Part shown: piece by piece, positions 52,995 to 63,758 of the stretch
How the letters are laid out: the number at the start of each line of letters is the position of its first letter
How positions within the stretch are numbered: the first letter of the stretch is position 1
NCBI RefSeq assembly: GCF_023586525.1
Contig: NZ_CP097763.1
Coordinates: 714,502 to 778,501, forward strand
Source of the DNA: Candidatus Blochmannia vicinus
Lineage (GTDB): Bacteria; Pseudomonadota; Gammaproteobacteria; Enterobacterales; Enterobacteriaceae
Direction: 5' to 3'
DNA length: 64,000 bases
Made by a program: the position numbers and the translations under genes
Notes under the pieces: generated by a model
What the model was told of the DNA's origin: nothing
What the model saw: the letters and a program-made list of their open reading frames with translations, nothing else
The model's database searches: none

Positions 52995-54779
52995 ATGCGC
53001 CATCATATACCAGTTAAAGAATTTTTTTCTGTTGTCATTGGAGCTGGCGGAGCAGGTTTGCGCGTTGCCCTGCAAGTTTCTAAAATGGGATTCTCTTGCG
53101 CCCTAATATCCAAAGTATTCCCTACCCGCTCACATACAGTATCGGCTCAAGGAGGAATTACAGTTGCTCTTGGTAATAATCACGAAGATGATTGGCAATG
53201 GCACATGTATGATACTATTAAAGGATCTGATTATATAGGCGATCAACATGCTATTGAATACATGTGCCAAACAGGACCCAAAGCAGTGTTAGAATTAGAA
53301 CATATGGGACTACCATTTTCTAGGTTAAAAAATGGTCGCATTTATCAACGCCCATTTGGAGGACAGACCTTATATTATGGCAAAAAACAAGCGGCTCGAA
53401 CTGCTGCAGCTGCTGATCGTACTGGACATGCACTATTACATACCTTATATCAACAAAATTTGAAAAATAAAACAACTATATTTTCAGAATGGTACGCATT
53501 AGATTTGGTAAAAAACCAAGACGGGAGAATACTTGGTTGCACTGCTTTTTCCATTGAAACAGGAGAATTAGTATATTTCAAAGCACGTGCTACAGTACTT
53601 GCAACTGGAGGTGGAGGACGTATTTATCAATCCACTACTAATGCTCATATAAACACCGGAGATGGAATTGGAATGATATTGCGCGCAGGTATTCCTGCTC
53701 AAGATATGGAAATGTGGCAATTTCATCCTACTGGTATAGCTGGAGTTGGAATTTTAGTAAGTGAAGGATGCCGTGGTGAAGGAGGATATCTTTTAAATAT
53801 TTTAGGTGAAAGATTTATGGAACGATACGCTCCTAAAGCGAAAGATTTAGCCGGTCGAGATGTAGTAGCTCGAGCAATTATGCTAGAAATTCAAGAAGGC
53901 CGAGGTTATTCAGGCACATGCGGTCCTCATGTTAAATTAAAGATAGACCATTTAGGCAAAGAATTACTAGAATTACGATTACCTGGTATTTTAGAATTAG
54001 TACGTACTTTTTCCTGTATAGATCCCGTAAAAGAATTAATTCCAGTATTTCCGACTTGTCATTACATGATGGGTGGTGTCCCTACGACAGTACACGGAGA
54101 AGTAATTACTATAAATAATTCAGGCATAGACACAACAGTGCCAGGTTTATTTGCAGTTGGAGAAACTGCTTGTGTATCGGTACATGGTGCGAATCGACTC
54201 GGTGGAAATTCTTTGTTAGATTTAATCGTATTTGGACATGCCACCGGAGAATATATACAGTCATATTTATCAGAAGAAGAATGGCCGGTTCGTGGCCCTA
54301 CCAATTCTGACATAGAAATATCATTAGCCCGTTATATTCGTTGGAACAATAATAAAAAACCAGGAGCAAAAGAAAATCCAGTAACAATACGTCAGGATCT
54401 ACAATTGTGTATGCAAAATAATTTTTCTGTTTTTAAAGAAAAAGAAAAAATGTTAAAAGGTTTATCAGAACTAAAAGAAATACGTAATCGATTAGATTAT
54501 GCCACTTTAGACGATAAATCTGACACATTCAATACACAACGGGTTGAATGTTTAGAATTAGATAATTTGTTAGAAACTGCTTATGTAACTGCCATGGCTT
54601 CAATTTTTAGAACTGAAAGTAGAGGAGCTCATAGTCGTTATGATTTTCCTATGCGTGATGATAAAAATTGGCTATGTCATACATTGTATTTACCAAAAAA
54701 TGACATTATGATTCGCCGTAATGTAAATATGCAACCAAAATTTCGTCCTCCTTTTCCTCCAAAAATTCGTGCATATTAA
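52995..54779 (+). CDS. sdhA: Succinate dehydrogenase flavoprotein subunit
   Basis: 594 residues (E. coli 588). FAD-binding [12 protein letters not shown], covalent FAD histidine at His47 ([11 protein letters not shown]), active-site [21 protein letters not shown], and C-terminal catalytic segment [14 protein letters not shown]. Oxidises succinate to fumarate. Confidence 0.98.
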   Translation: MRHHIPVKEFFSVVIGAGGAGLRVALQVSKMGFSCALISKVFPTRSHTVSAQGGITVALGNNHEDDWQWHMYDTIKGSDYIGDQHAIEYMCQTGPKAVLELEHMGLPFSRLKNGRIYQRPFGGQTLYYGKKQAARTAAAADRTGHALLHTLYQQNLKNKTTIFSEWYALDLVKNQDGRILGCTAFSIETGELVYFKARATVLATGGGGRIYQSTTNAHINTGDGIGMILRAGIPAQDMEMWQFHPTGIAGVGILVSEGCRGEGGYLLNILGERFMERYAPKAKDLAGRDVVARAIMLEIQEGRGYSGTCGPHVKLKIDHLGKELLELRLPGILELVRTFSCIDPVKELIPVFPTCHYMMGGVPTTVHGEVITINNSGIDTTVPGLFAVGETACVSVHGANRLGGNSLLDLIVFGHATGEYIQSYLSEEEWPVRGPTNSDIEISLARYIRWNNNKKPGAKENPVTIRQDLQLCMQNNFSVFKEKEKMLKGLSELKEIRNRLDYATLDDKSDTFNTQRVECLELDNLLETAYVTAMASIFRTESRGAHSRYDFPMRDDKNWLCHTLYLPKNDIMIRRNVNMQPKFRPPFPPKIRAY

Positions 54780-54796
54780 AAGTAGAGTCTTAACAT

Positions 54797-55537
54797 ATGA
54801 AAATTAAATTTTCTATTTATCGTTATCATCCTGAACACAATAACAATCCCTATATGAAAAATTATACTCTTAATTTATTACATGCAAAAAATATGACGTT
54901 ATTAGATGCTTTAATTAAATTAAAAGAACAGGACCCAACTTTAACGTTTCGTCGTTCTTGTAGAGAAGGAGTATGCGGGTCTGATGGAATGAATATAAAT
55001 GGCACAAACAATCTAGCATGTATCACTTCCTTAACACAATTATATGATGATGATCATCATAATGTAATTGTAGTACGTCCATTGCCTGGATTTCCAATAA
55101 TTCGTGATTTAGTAGTAGATATGAGTCAATTTTATCTTCAATATGAAAGAGTACAACCGTTTCTAATTAATAATTACCCCAACCAACAATCTAAATTGAC
55201 ACATGAACATTTGCAATCTCCAGAAGAACGCTCTAGATTAGATGGATCTTATGAATGTATATTATGCGCGTGCTGCTCCAGTTCTTGCCCCTCTTTTTGG
55301 TGGAATCCAGATAAATTCATTGGTCCCGCCGGATTATTAACATCATATCGTTTTTTAATGGACAGCCGGGATACTAATCATAAAGAGAGACTGAAGAATT
55401 TTAAAGATTCTTTTAGCGTTTTTCGTTGCCATAATATTATGAATTGCGTTAGTGTATGTCCTAAAAAATTAAATCCAGCTAAAGCTATAGGTCACATTAA
55501 ACGAATATTAGCAAAAAATGCAATAGGCATTAAATAA
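54797..55537 (+). CDS. sdhB: Succinate dehydrogenase iron-sulfur subunit
   Basis: 246 residues (E. coli 238). The 2Fe-2S cysteines are in CREGVCGSDGMNING, the 4Fe-4S and 3Fe-4S cysteines in CILCACCSSSCPSFWW and CHNIMNCVSVCPKKLNP. Transfers electrons from SdhA to ubiquinone. Last gene of sdhCDAB, followed by a palindrome and sucA. Confidence 0.97.
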   Translation: MKIKFSIYRYHPEHNNNPYMKNYTLNLLHAKNMTLLDALIKLKEQDPTLTFRRSCREGVCGSDGMNINGTNNLACITSLTQLYDDDHHNVIVVRPLPGFPIIRDLVVDMSQFYLQYERVQPFLINNYPNQQSKLTHEHLQSPEERSRLDGSYECILCACCSSSCPSFWWNPDKFIGPAGLLTSYRFLMDSRDTNHKERLKNFKDSFSVFRCHNIMNCVSVCPKKLNPAKAIGHIKRILAKNAIGIK

Positions 55538-55661
55538 CATAACATATAAATAATAACAATTATTAAAAAATTTAAAAACAACATATAGATAAAAAATATC
55601 AATATATATCTACGTATGATTATAATAATCAATATAGTTAAAAATTAATCTATTAATAGTA

Positions 55662-55703
55662 TAATACTTAATGTTAAATTAACTAATTTAACATTAAGTA
55701 TTA
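55662..55703. repeat. 42-bp palindrome between sdhB and sucA
   Basis: Perfect 20-bp arms (55662-55681 / 55684-55703) around AC. It ends 36 bp before the sucA start codon, just upstream of the AAGGA ribosome-binding site. No U-tract follows; it could be an mRNA processing or stability hairpin between the sdh and suc parts, or a binding site. Confidence 0.85.
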
Positions 55704-55739
55704 GAAATATAAATTCAACAGAATACAAGGATTTTTATA

Positions 55740-58601
55740 ATGTATAATAACACATTAAAAAATTGGTCAGATTCTTCTTATTTGTCAAAAAATAATCAAT
55801 CTTACATAGAGCAAATTTATAAGGATTTTTTAAAAAATCCTGATTCCGTAGATTCTAGTTGGATAAAAATTTTTAAACAATTATTTATTGAAAAAAAATA
55901 TGAACATAAATTTTTTGATAATTTAACAAATAATACTTATGTTCAACTAGAAAATAACACTACACCTAATGAGTCATATATAGAAAATGATACATACTAC
56001 AGCAATATTACTTATATACAGATAACACAATTAATAAGTTATTTCAGAACATACGGACATCAACATTCTACATTGGATCCTTTAAAATTATGGAATCATA
56101 AATCTAAAAATCATCTTTTAAACCTAAAAAATTATAACTTCTCCTCGAAAAATGTTCACAAAAAATTCGATATGAATCTTTTTGGAATAAATAAAGAATC
56201 AATGACTTTATCAGAAATATATCAATTCCTTAAAAAAACTTATTGCGACTCTATAGGAATAGAATATATGCATATTCTTGATATAAATATAATGCTGTGG
56301 ATTCAAAATAATTTTGAATCCACAGCAGGAATATTTAATTTTAATTCTGATGAAAAAAAACAATTTCTTAAAGAAATAATTGCAGCAGAAGGAATAGAAC
56401 GCTACTTAGGAATAAAATTTCCAGGAGTTAAAAGATTTTCATTAGAAGGCGGTGATGCTTTAATTCCTATGTTAAAAGAAGTTATACGTTATTCCGTTTG
56501 TCATCATAACATTAAAGAAATATTTTTAGGAATGGCTCATCGTGGGCGCCTAAATGTTTTAATTAATATTTTAGGTAAAAACCCTCAAGATTTATTTAAT
56601 GAATTTTCCGATAAACACCAAACTACATTTGGCAGCGGTGATGTCAAATATCATCAAGGATTCTACTCAGATATTACAGTTAATAAACAAACCGTACATT
56701 TATCTCTATTATGCAATCCTTCTCATCTTGAAATTGTTAGTCCAGTAGTCATGGGGTGTGCTAGAGCACGAATTGATCAACTACTAAAAAAATCGACCTA
56801 TGACAATAATAAAAAAGAACATAACACAGTACTTCCGATCTCAATACATGGAGACGCAGCAATTAGTGCTCAAGGAATAGTTCAAGAAACTTTTAACATG
56901 TCTAAAGCTGATGCGTATGACGTAGGGGGAACAATACATATTATTATCAATAATCAAGTAGGATTTACAACATCGAATATCCATGATATCCGTTCCACGC
57001 AATATTGTACAGACATTGCAAAAATGATACAAGCTCCTATCTTCCATGTTAATGCAGATAATGTAGATGCTGTTATTTATGTAACTCGTATTGCGTTAAA
57101 TTTTCGTAATACTTTCAAACGTGATGTAGTGATTGATCTGGTTTGTTATCGTAGACATGGACACAATGAAGCTGACGAACCCAGTGTCACTCAACCTCTT
57201 ATGTATAAAAAAATTCGCAATCATCCAACTTTACTTAATATTTATTCCAATATTTTAAATAAAAATGGAATACTGAATATAAATGATACCTCTAACATAA
57301 TTAATGCGTATCGTGAAAAATTAGACAAAAAATGTTGCATTCTACAAAAATGGCAGCCAATTCATATTCGCAATTCTCTACACACAAATAACTTAAATAA
57401 TAATAATAAAACCACGCTTTATTCTAATAAAATGGATAGCCAATACTTAAAAAAGTTAGCCTACCGCATCAATGATATTCCATCAAGTATCACTATGCAT
57501 TCTAGAGTAGAAAAAATATACCATGAAAGAATAGAAATGGCGTTAGGTAATAGATTATTTGATTGGGGAGCAGCAGAAATTCTGGCATATGCAACTTTAT
57601 TAGATCAAGGAATTTCTATTCGTTTGTCTGGAGAAGATGCTGGGCGAGGAACATTTTTTCATAGACATGCTGTAATATATGATCAAAATAATGGCGCAAA
57701 ATTTATCCCCTTAGCATATTTTAATAAAAAATCAGATGAAAAAGGATCTTTTTACGTCTGGGATTCAGTATTATCTGAAGAATCAACTTTAGCATTTGAA
57801 TACGGCTATGCCAGTTTATCAAATAATATGTTAGTAATTTGGGAAGCACAATTTGGAGATTTTTCCAATGGCGCACAAATTGTTATTGATCAATTTATTA
57901 GCTCTAGTGAACAAAAATGGGGTCAATTGTGTGGATTAGTAATGCTTTTACCTCACGGATATGAAGGGCAAGGACCAGAACATTCTTCTTCTAGAATAGA
58001 ACGATTTTTACAATTATGCGCTGAATATAACATACATATCTGTGTACCTTCTACCCCAGATCAGCTCTACCATATATTATGTCAACAAGCAACATATACC
58101 GTTAAAAAACCACTAATTATTATATCTCCAAAATCCCTATTAAGGCATCCTATGGTAACAACTTCATTAGAAAATTTAGTACATGGATCATTTAAAACAG
58201 TGTTCAATGAAATTGATGATAACATCATTCCACATCAAACCAATCATATAATAATGTGCACTGGGAAGATATATTATGATTTATTAAATCAACGACGTAA
58301 GAACAAACAGTATAACATAGCTATTATTCGCATTGAACAACTATATCCTTTTCCTGCTGAAAATACACGGACTATTCTTGATTCTTATTCGAATGCAAAA
58401 CACTTTACTTGGTGTCAAGAAGAGCCCAAAAATCAAGGAGCTTGGAATTATATACAACATTATCTTCACAGCATAATTCCTTCACACATTACATTAAATT
58501 ATGTAGGAAGACCCGATTCTGCCGCACCTGCAGTAGGATTTTTTTCAGTACATCAACAACAACAAAAAAAAATAATTGACGATGCATTAAATCTAAATTA
58601 A
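55740..58601 (+). CDS. sucA: 2-oxoglutarate dehydrogenase E1 component
   Basis: Thiamine-diphosphate decarboxylase, 953 residues (E. coli 933). ThDP/Mg site HGDAAISAQGIVQETFN and HIIINNQVGFTT; FLGMAHRGRLNVL; RRHGHNEADEPSVTQP; C-terminal GRPDSAAPAVGFFSVH. AAGGA precedes the ATG. A long palindrome lies inside (56293-56327) and a smaller one with 10-bp arms at 55822-55841. Confidence 0.98.
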   Translation: MYNNTLKNWSDSSYLSKNNQSYIEQIYKDFLKNPDSVDSSWIKIFKQLFIEKKYEHKFFDNLTNNTYVQLENNTTPNESYIENDTYYSNITYIQITQLISYFRTYGHQHSTLDPLKLWNHKSKNHLLNLKNYNFSSKNVHKKFDMNLFGINKESMTLSEIYQFLKKTYCDSIGIEYMHILDINIMLWIQNNFESTAGIFNFNSDEKKQFLKEIIAAEGIERYLGIKFPGVKRFSLEGGDALIPMLKEVIRYSVCHHNIKEIFLGMAHRGRLNVLINILGKNPQDLFNEFSDKHQTTFGSGDVKYHQGFYSDITVNKQTVHLSLLCNPSHLEIVSPVVMGCARARIDQLLKKSTYDNNKKEHNTVLPISIHGDAAISAQGIVQETFNMSKADAYDVGGTIHIIINNQVGFTTSNIHDIRSTQYCTDIAKMIQAPIFHVNADNVDAVIYVTRIALNFRNTFKRDVVIDLVCYRRHGHNEADEPSVTQPLMYKKIRNHPTLLNIYSNILNKNGILNINDTSNIINAYREKLDKKCCILQKWQPIHIRNSLHTNNLNNNNKTTLYSNKMDSQYLKKLAYRINDIPSSITMHSRVEKIYHERIEMALGNRLFDWGAAEILAYATLLDQGISIRLSGEDAGRGTFFHRHAVIYDQNNGAKFIPLAYFNKKSDEKGSFYVWDSVLSEESTLAFEYGYASLSNNMLVIWEAQFGDFSNGAQIVIDQFISSSEQKWGQLCGLVMLLPHGYEGQGPEHSSSRIERFLQLCAEYNIHICVPSTPDQLYHILCQQATYTVKKPLIIISPKSLLRHPMVTTSLENLVHGSFKTVFNEIDDNIIPHQTNHIIMCTGKIYYDLLNQRRKNKQYNIAIIRIEQLYPFPAENTRTILDSYSNAKHFTWCQEEPKNQGAWNYIQHYLHSIIPSHITLNYVGRPDSAAPAVGFFSVHQQQQKKIIDDALNLN
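56293..56327. repeat. 35-bp palindrome inside sucA
   Basis: Perfect 17-bp arms (56293-56309 / 56311-56327) around one A, including GC-containing ends (TGCTGTGG/CCACAGCA). It encodes the MLWIQNNFESTAG stretch of SucA. Confidence 0.88.
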
Positions 58602-58619
58602 TTTTTAAAAGGATATAAA

Positions 58620-59876
58620 ATGAGTAGTGTAGACATTTTGGTTCCGAATTTACCTGAATCAGTTGCAGATGCCACTGTCGCTGTTTGGCATAAAAAAGTA
58701 GGAGATACAGTTGAACAAGATGACATCTTGCTTGAAATTGAAACAGATAAAATAATGCTGGAAGTACCAGCTCCAAACACAGGAACATTAGAATCAATTT
58801 TAGAACAAGAAGGATCAATAGTAATATCTGGCCAACTTTTAGCACGTCTACATATTATTGATCAAATCGTTTCTAAAAAAGATATAAAACAAACAATTCA
58901 AAATCAAAAATCATCTGTTACATCAACAGCATCTCAGGAACATATCATCACCCAAGATAATGAGGAGGAGCGCCATAAAATTTTAACTCCGTCTATTCGA
59001 AAATTAGTAGCAGAACACAATTTACAACCAAAAAATATTAAAAGTAGCGGAACAAAAGGACGTCTAACTCGTCAAGATATAGAAACACATATTCGTTCCA
59101 CAAAAAAACAACACTATACTGATCAAAAAAATTATATAGATATAGATCATCATCAAATAAAAAACATAAACAATGATCGCAAAGAAACACGTATCTTAAT
59201 GAGTCGATTACGCAAAAGAATTTCAGAACGTCTACTGGCTGTCACTAACACTACAGCTATGTTGACTACTTTCAATGAAGTAAATATGCAACCCATTACG
59301 ATATTGCGGAAAAAATATGGAGAATTATTTGAAGAACGTTATGGAATTAAATTAGGGCTAATGTCTTTTTATGTAAAAGCAGTTTTAGAAGGTTTAAAAA
59401 ATTTTCCTGCAATTAATGCATCCATTGATGGAGAAGAAATAGTGTATTACAATTATTTTGATGTAAGTATTGCAGTATCCACAATACGTGGGTTGGTTAC
59501 ACCAGTATTGCGAAATATTGATACATTAAGTATACCTGACATCGAGAAAAATATAAAAAATCTAGCTGAAAAAGGAAAAAATGGAAAACTAACAATTGAA
59601 GAATTAAATGGCGGTAATTTTACTATTACTAACGGGGGAATCTTTGGTTCATTGATGTCTACTCCTATTATTAATCCTCCGCAAAGCGCCATTCTCGGTA
59701 TGCATGCAATAAAAGATCGACCTATGGCTTTAGATGGACAAATAATGATTTTACCTATGATGTACTTAGCCTTGTCTTATGATCATAGACTAATAGACGG
59801 AAAAGATTCAGTAAGCTTTTTAGTATATATTAAAGAATTATTAGAAGATCCAATGCGTTTATTTCTAGAAATTTGA
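58620..59876 (+). CDS. sucB: Dihydrolipoamide succinyltransferase (E2)
   Basis: 418 residues (E. coli 405). N-terminal lipoyl domain with Lys44 in ETDKIMLEV, an E3/E1-binding domain around 118-155 ([12 protein letters not shown]), then the catalytic domain ending with the active-site His in [12 protein letters not shown]. Needs Lpd, encoded elsewhere. 18 bp after sucA. Confidence 0.97.
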   Translation: MSSVDILVPNLPESVADATVAVWHKKVGDTVEQDDILLEIETDKIMLEVPAPNTGTLESILEQEGSIVISGQLLARLHIIDQIVSKKDIKQTIQNQKSSVTSTASQEHIITQDNEEERHKILTPSIRKLVAEHNLQPKNIKSSGTKGRLTRQDIETHIRSTKKQHYTDQKNYIDIDHHQIKNINNDRKETRILMSRLRKRISERLLAVTNTTAMLTTFNEVNMQPITILRKKYGELFEERYGIKLGLMSFYVKAVLEGLKNFPAINASIDGEEIVYYNYFDVSIAVSTIRGLVTPVLRNIDTLSIPDIEKNIKNLAEKGKNGKLTIEELNGGNFTITNGGIFGSLMSTPIINPPQSAILGMHAIKDRPMALDGQIMILPMMYLALSYDHRLIDGKDSVSFLVYIKELLEDPMRLFLEI

Positions 59877-59887
59877 TTACAATTATA

Positions 59888-59924
59888 TCATATACGCATA
59901 TAATCATATAATATGCGTATATGA
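59888..59924. repeat. Hairpin between sucB and sucC
   Basis: Perfect 14-bp arms (59888-59901 / 59911-59924) with a 9-base loop, 11 bp past the sucB stop. No U-run follows on the plus strand. Possibly an mRNA 3'-protecting hairpin separating sucAB from sucCD. Confidence 0.65.
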
Positions 59925-59997
59925 CTAAAAAATGAGTATTGTTAATTTTAACTATTATATGAATCTTAAGAAACCACAGTAAAAATGGTTGCGTATT

Positions 59998-61188
59998 ATG
60001 AATCTATATGAATATCAAGCAAAAAAACTATTAATAAAGTATAATTTGCCTGTTTTAAAAGGTTGCCTGTGTGCTAATTTAATAGATGTAAAGCATTACA
60101 TATCATCATGTAACATAAAAAACGGCCCATGGGTAGTGAAATGTCAAATACAGGCAGGTGGGCGTGCAAAATCTGGAGGGGTGCGCATTGTACACGACAT
60201 AACAGACATACTATCTTTTGCCACTAGATGGCTTGGCAATAATTTAATAACATATCAAACAACTGATACCGGAGAATTAGTAAATTATATTTTAATAGAA
60301 CCGTCTGTTAAAATTATCCAAGAACTTTATTTAAGTATACTTATTGATAGAGATGAATCACAAATAGTATGTATCGCCTCTACACAAGGCGGTACAAACA
60401 TCGAAAACATAGCGCAAAAAACACCTGATCTTATCCATAAAACTACTATAAATCCTTTAGTCGGAATGCATCCTTATCAAGGACGGATTTTAGCCTGTAA
60501 ATTAGGTTTGTCCGGGGTAAAAATCAATCAATTTGCTAAAATTGTTGTTGACGCGACACATATGCTTCTTAAAAAGGATCTTATGCTAATCGAAATAAAC
60601 CCATTAGCTATCACTGATAATGATCAATTTTTTTGTTTAGACGCCAAAATTATTACAGATCATAATGCTACATTTAGACAATCAGAATTATTAAATATAC
60701 GTGCTACAAATAAAACCTATAATACATTGCCCGATAACCAATGGGATTCTATTAACTATGTTCCATTAGATGGAAATATTGGTTGCATGGTTAACGGAGC
60801 TGGATTAGCGATGGCTACTATGGATGTAATTAAATCATTAGGTGGCATGCCTGCTAATTTTTTAGACATCGGAGGAAATGCTAATAAAGAATGTATAATG
60901 TCATCTTTTTATATGATTTTAAAAGACACCAAGGTAAAAGCAATACTCGTAAATATCTTTGGAGGTATCGTATGTTGTGATTTAGTTGCTGATAGTATAA
61001 TAACTGTATTGTCTACATATAATAAAAAACATATTCCTATCGTAGTTCGATTAGAAGGCAACAATTCTGCATTAGGTACTAATCGATTAATTGATAGCAA
61101 ATTAAACGTTGTTGTTACTGATAACTTAATTTATGCAATTAAACAAATTGTAACCGCGGTAAAATTAAACAATGTCAATATTAATTAA
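59998..61188 (+). CDS. sucC: Succinyl-CoA synthetase beta subunit
   Basis: 396 residues from [12 protein letters not shown] (E. coli 388); the frame opens three codons earlier at a TTG. ATP-grasp domain with [23 protein letters not shown], and the C-terminal [13 protein letters not shown] power-helix region. Makes ATP from succinyl-CoA with SucD. Its end overlaps sucD by 17 nt. Confidence 0.97.
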   Translation: MNLYEYQAKKLLIKYNLPVLKGCLCANLIDVKHYISSCNIKNGPWVVKCQIQAGGRAKSGGVRIVHDITDILSFATRWLGNNLITYQTTDTGELVNYILIEPSVKIIQELYLSILIDRDESQIVCIASTQGGTNIENIAQKTPDLIHKTTINPLVGMHPYQGRILACKLGLSGVKINQFAKIVVDATHMLLKKDLMLIEINPLAITDNDQFFCLDAKIITDHNATFRQSELLNIRATNKTYNTLPDNQWDSINYVPLDGNIGCMVNGAGLAMATMDVIKSLGGMPANFLDIGGNANKECIMSSFYMILKDTKVKAILVNIFGGIVCCDLVADSIITVLSTYNKKHIPIVVRLEGNNSALGTNRLIDSKLNVVVTDNLIYAIKQIVTAVKLNNVNIN

Positions 61189-62047
61189 CAAAAATACAAA
61201 AGTAATTTGTCAAGGATTTACTGGTAAACACGCTAGTTTTCATTCTCAGCAAGCATTAAAATATGGTACCAAAATTGTAGGTGGAGTCACTCCAGGAAAA
61301 GGAGGGAGCGTTCATCTTGGATTGCCCATATTTAATACTGTTAATGAAGCAATAAATAATACTCATGCAACAACTTCTATTATTTACGTACCTGCTCCCT
61401 TTTGTAAAGATGCTATTTTAGAATCAATCCATGCAGGTATTAAATTAATTGTTTGTATTACCGAAGGAATTCCAATATTAGACATGTTATTAATAAAAAA
61501 ACAATTAAAAAAACATAATACATGTATGATTGGACCAAATTGCCCTGGAATTATTACTCCAGGCCAATGCAAACTTGGGATAATGCCAAGTGATATCCAT
61601 ACACCAGGTTACGTGGGGATTGTGTCTAGATCAGGTACTTTAACATACGAAGTAGTAAAACAAATCACTGACCTTGGATTAGGCCAGTCCACGTGCGTTG
61701 GTATTGGAGGGGATCCGATACTCGGTTCTAGTTTTATCGATGTATTATCATTATTTGAACAAGATTCCCAAACATTGTTAATAGTAATGATTGGTGAAAT
61801 TGGAGGAAGATCCGAAGAACAAACAGCAATTTATATTAAAAAATATATTAAAAAACCAGTAATTGCATATATAGCTGGAGCTACTGCCCCTAAAGGGAAA
61901 CGTATGGGACATGCGGGAGCCATTATTTCTGGAATCGGTAGCACTGCTTACGAAAAATGCACAATTTTATCTAAATCAGGAGTACACGTTATTAATAACT
62001 TTACTGATATCGGCCAACATATCAAATCTATTGATATAAAACAATAA
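61172..62047 (+). CDS. sucD: Succinyl-CoA synthetase alpha subunit
   Basis: 291 residues (E. coli 289). CoA-binding [34 protein letters not shown], and the phosphohistidine His247 in [13 protein letters not shown] context ([10 protein letters not shown]). Translationally overlapped with sucC. Completes the succinate-producing branch. Confidence 0.97.
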   Translation: MSILINKNTKVICQGFTGKHASFHSQQALKYGTKIVGGVTPGKGGSVHLGLPIFNTVNEAINNTHATTSIIYVPAPFCKDAILESIHAGIKLIVCITEGIPILDMLLIKKQLKKHNTCMIGPNCPGIITPGQCKLGIMPSDIHTPGYVGIVSRSGTLTYEVVKQITDLGLGQSTCVGIGGDPILGSSFIDVLSLFEQDSQTLLIVMIGEIGGRSEEQTAIYIKKYIKKPVIAYIAGATAPKGKRMGHAGAIISGIGSTAYEKCTILSKSGVHVINNFTDIGQHIKSIDIKQ

Positions 62048-62351
62048 AAATAATCTTTATTTAAAAGATATATAATACTTCAAGTATAATGATGTTATTT
62101 TATAACATCCCCAACTTTAAGTATTCAATGATTTTGTTTTATTTTTAGATAAACATATAAGTTAGATCTAATCCTATCTGTTTTCAAAAGTGCTATCAAT
62201 ATTTAACAGTTTTTATAAAAACTATATTTTACAATTATTATATATATAATTATACTATAATAATCCCAAATCATCTTTAATATGATTAAAAGTATTTTTG
62301 TAATAATTTACATTATAAACCCTTATGCGACATAAAAATTAATAATCAGAT
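62048..62351. other. Spacer sucD-tolQ with imperfect hairpin
   Basis: 304 bp. A nested quasi-palindrome at about 62075-62125 has an 8-bp core (62091-62098 / 62102-62109) and near-matching outer arms; a T-rich stretch follows at 62130-62150. It may end the suc transcript. cydAB and ybgC, which lie here in E. coli, are missing. Confidence 0.45.
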
Positions 62352-63095
62352 ATGAATATCTTTGATTTACTTTTAGAAGCTGATATTTTAGTACAAATTA
62401 GTATATTCATTCTACTTGGATTTTCTATTTTATCTTGGAGTGTTATCTTCCATCGTGTTTTTACACTTAATATAGCTCATAAAAAATTAAAATTATTTGA
62501 AAATGAATTTTGGTCTGGAATAGACTTGGCTAGTCTATATCAAAAATCTTTATCTCGTCGTAATAAATTAAACGGCGCTGAACAAATTTTTTATGTAGGT
62601 TTTAAAGAATTCTCTAAGCTATATCAAATGAAACGTTGTTCATCTGAAACAATAATATCTAGAACACTAGATACTATGCATACTGCAATAAATATAGAAC
62701 TAAAAACCTTAGAAGATTACATCCCGTTGATTGGTACAATAGGATCCATTAGCCCATATCTTGGTTTATTTGGAACCGTATTAGGAATTATGCATGTTTT
62801 TGTCGAATTAGGTAAAACTACCAATAATACTGCTACTCAGATAATTCATTTACAAATCATTGCACCAGGTATTGCTGAATCATTGATTGCTACAGCAATT
62901 GGCTTATTCGTAGCTATTCCATCAGTTATGGCATTTAATTATTTAACTACACAAATAAATAATTTAGATCAAGATTATAATAATTTTATAGATGAATTTA
63001 TCACAATTCTATATCGTCAAATTTTTCTTAATATTGACTCTGTGCTAAATAAGGAAAATAAACATGAAGAAACAGAGAATAAAACGTGCTATTAA
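62352..63095 (+). CDS. tolQ: Tol-Pal system proton channel subunit TolQ
   Basis: 247 residues (E. coli 230), three membrane helices (about 15-35, 140-160, 175-200). Typical ETIISRTLDTMHTAINIELKTLE, GTIGSISPYLGLFGTVLGIM and AIGLFVAIPSVMAFNY. Forms the force-generating complex with TolR, energising TolA for outer-membrane constriction at division. Its end overlaps tolR by 32 nt. Confidence 0.95.
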   Translation: MNIFDLLLEADILVQISIFILLGFSILSWSVIFHRVFTLNIAHKKLKLFENEFWSGIDLASLYQKSLSRRNKLNGAEQIFYVGFKEFSKLYQMKRCSSETIISRTLDTMHTAINIELKTLEDYIPLIGTIGSISPYLGLFGTVLGIMHVFVELGKTTNNTATQIIHLQIIAPGIAESLIATAIGLFVAIPSVMAFNYLTTQINNLDQDYNNFIDEFITILYRQIFLNIDSVLNKENKHEETENKTCY

Positions 63096-63489
63096 GTCAG
63101 ATATTAACATCATACCGTTTTTAGATATATTATTAGTTCTTTTAATAATTTTTATAATAATACCGTCTAAATTAATACAAAGCTTTGAAGTAAACCTTCC
63201 AAACAGTGAAGTAGCAACAAATATTATCAATAATGAAAAACTTATAATGACCATTGAAATTTTAGGAATGGGACTTTATAATCTGATAATTAATAATAAA
63301 CACATAAAGCAAATATGTCTAAATCAAATTTCATCAGAAATAAGTCATCAAATATATATTACCCCTAATATTACATGCCTAATTGCTGCATCTAAAGCCG
63401 TAGCATATGATGAAATCATTAAAGTGTTAAGCTTACTAAGCAACATTGGTGTACATTCTATTGGAATGATAACGAATCCCACCACTTAG
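63064..63489 (+). CDS. tolR: Tol-Pal system protein TolR
   Basis: 141 residues (E. coli 142). Single membrane helix with the proton-path aspartate Asp21 in IIPFLDILLVLLIIF, followed by a periplasmic domain. AAGGA lies 8 nt before the ATG. Part of tolQRA. Confidence 0.94.
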   Translation: MKKQRIKRAIKSDINIIPFLDILLVLLIIFIIIPSKLIQSFEVNLPNSEVATNIINNEKLIMTIEILGMGLYNLIINNKHIKQICLNQISSEISHQIYITPNITCLIAASKAVAYDEIIKVLSLLSNIGVHSIGMITNPTT

Positions 63490-63515
63490 ATATATAAAAC
63501 GCTCTATATTACTCA

Positions 63516-63758
63516 ATGAAATTAGTGCATTTACTTAATAAATATAATAAAAAATTCATATTTTCTGTTATAATATCAATTATTATACATGCAGTTATGT
63601 GTTTATTATTAAATAAACACATAACTGCAAAACACCAACAGTATGCTAGCAATACCATTGATAACAAAGGCTCAGTCAATACTTTTATACAAATGCCTGA
63701 TACAAAGATAGAAAAAAAGAAAAATCAAGATCAATCAAATCGATTCAAAATAACATAA
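63516..63758 (+). CDS. tolA: TolA N-terminal part, ended by an in-frame TAA
   Basis: 80 residues to the stop. An N-terminal membrane anchor (about 14-32, FIFSVIISIIIHAVMCLLL) after a basic MKLVHLLNKYNKKF fits TolA domain I; position after tolQR agrees. The stop (63756-63758) falls inside the first of several 90-bp repeats; the same frame is open again from 63759 to the window end, and the other copies have GAA at this place. Either a point nonsense mutation (truncated or decaying gene), readthrough, or an assembly/base-call error. Domain III, which binds Pal and TolB, is beyond the window. Confidence 0.8.
   Translation: MKLVHLLNKYNKKFIFSVIISIIIHAVMCLLLNKHITAKHQQYASNTIDNKGSVNTFIQMPDTKIEKKKNQDQSNRFKIT
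63590..63629. repeat. Hairpin inside the tolA membrane-anchor codons
   Basis: 18-bp perfect arms (63590-63607 / 63612-63629) with a 4-base loop (ATTA). It encodes AVMCLLLNKHITA of TolA. Confidence 0.85.
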
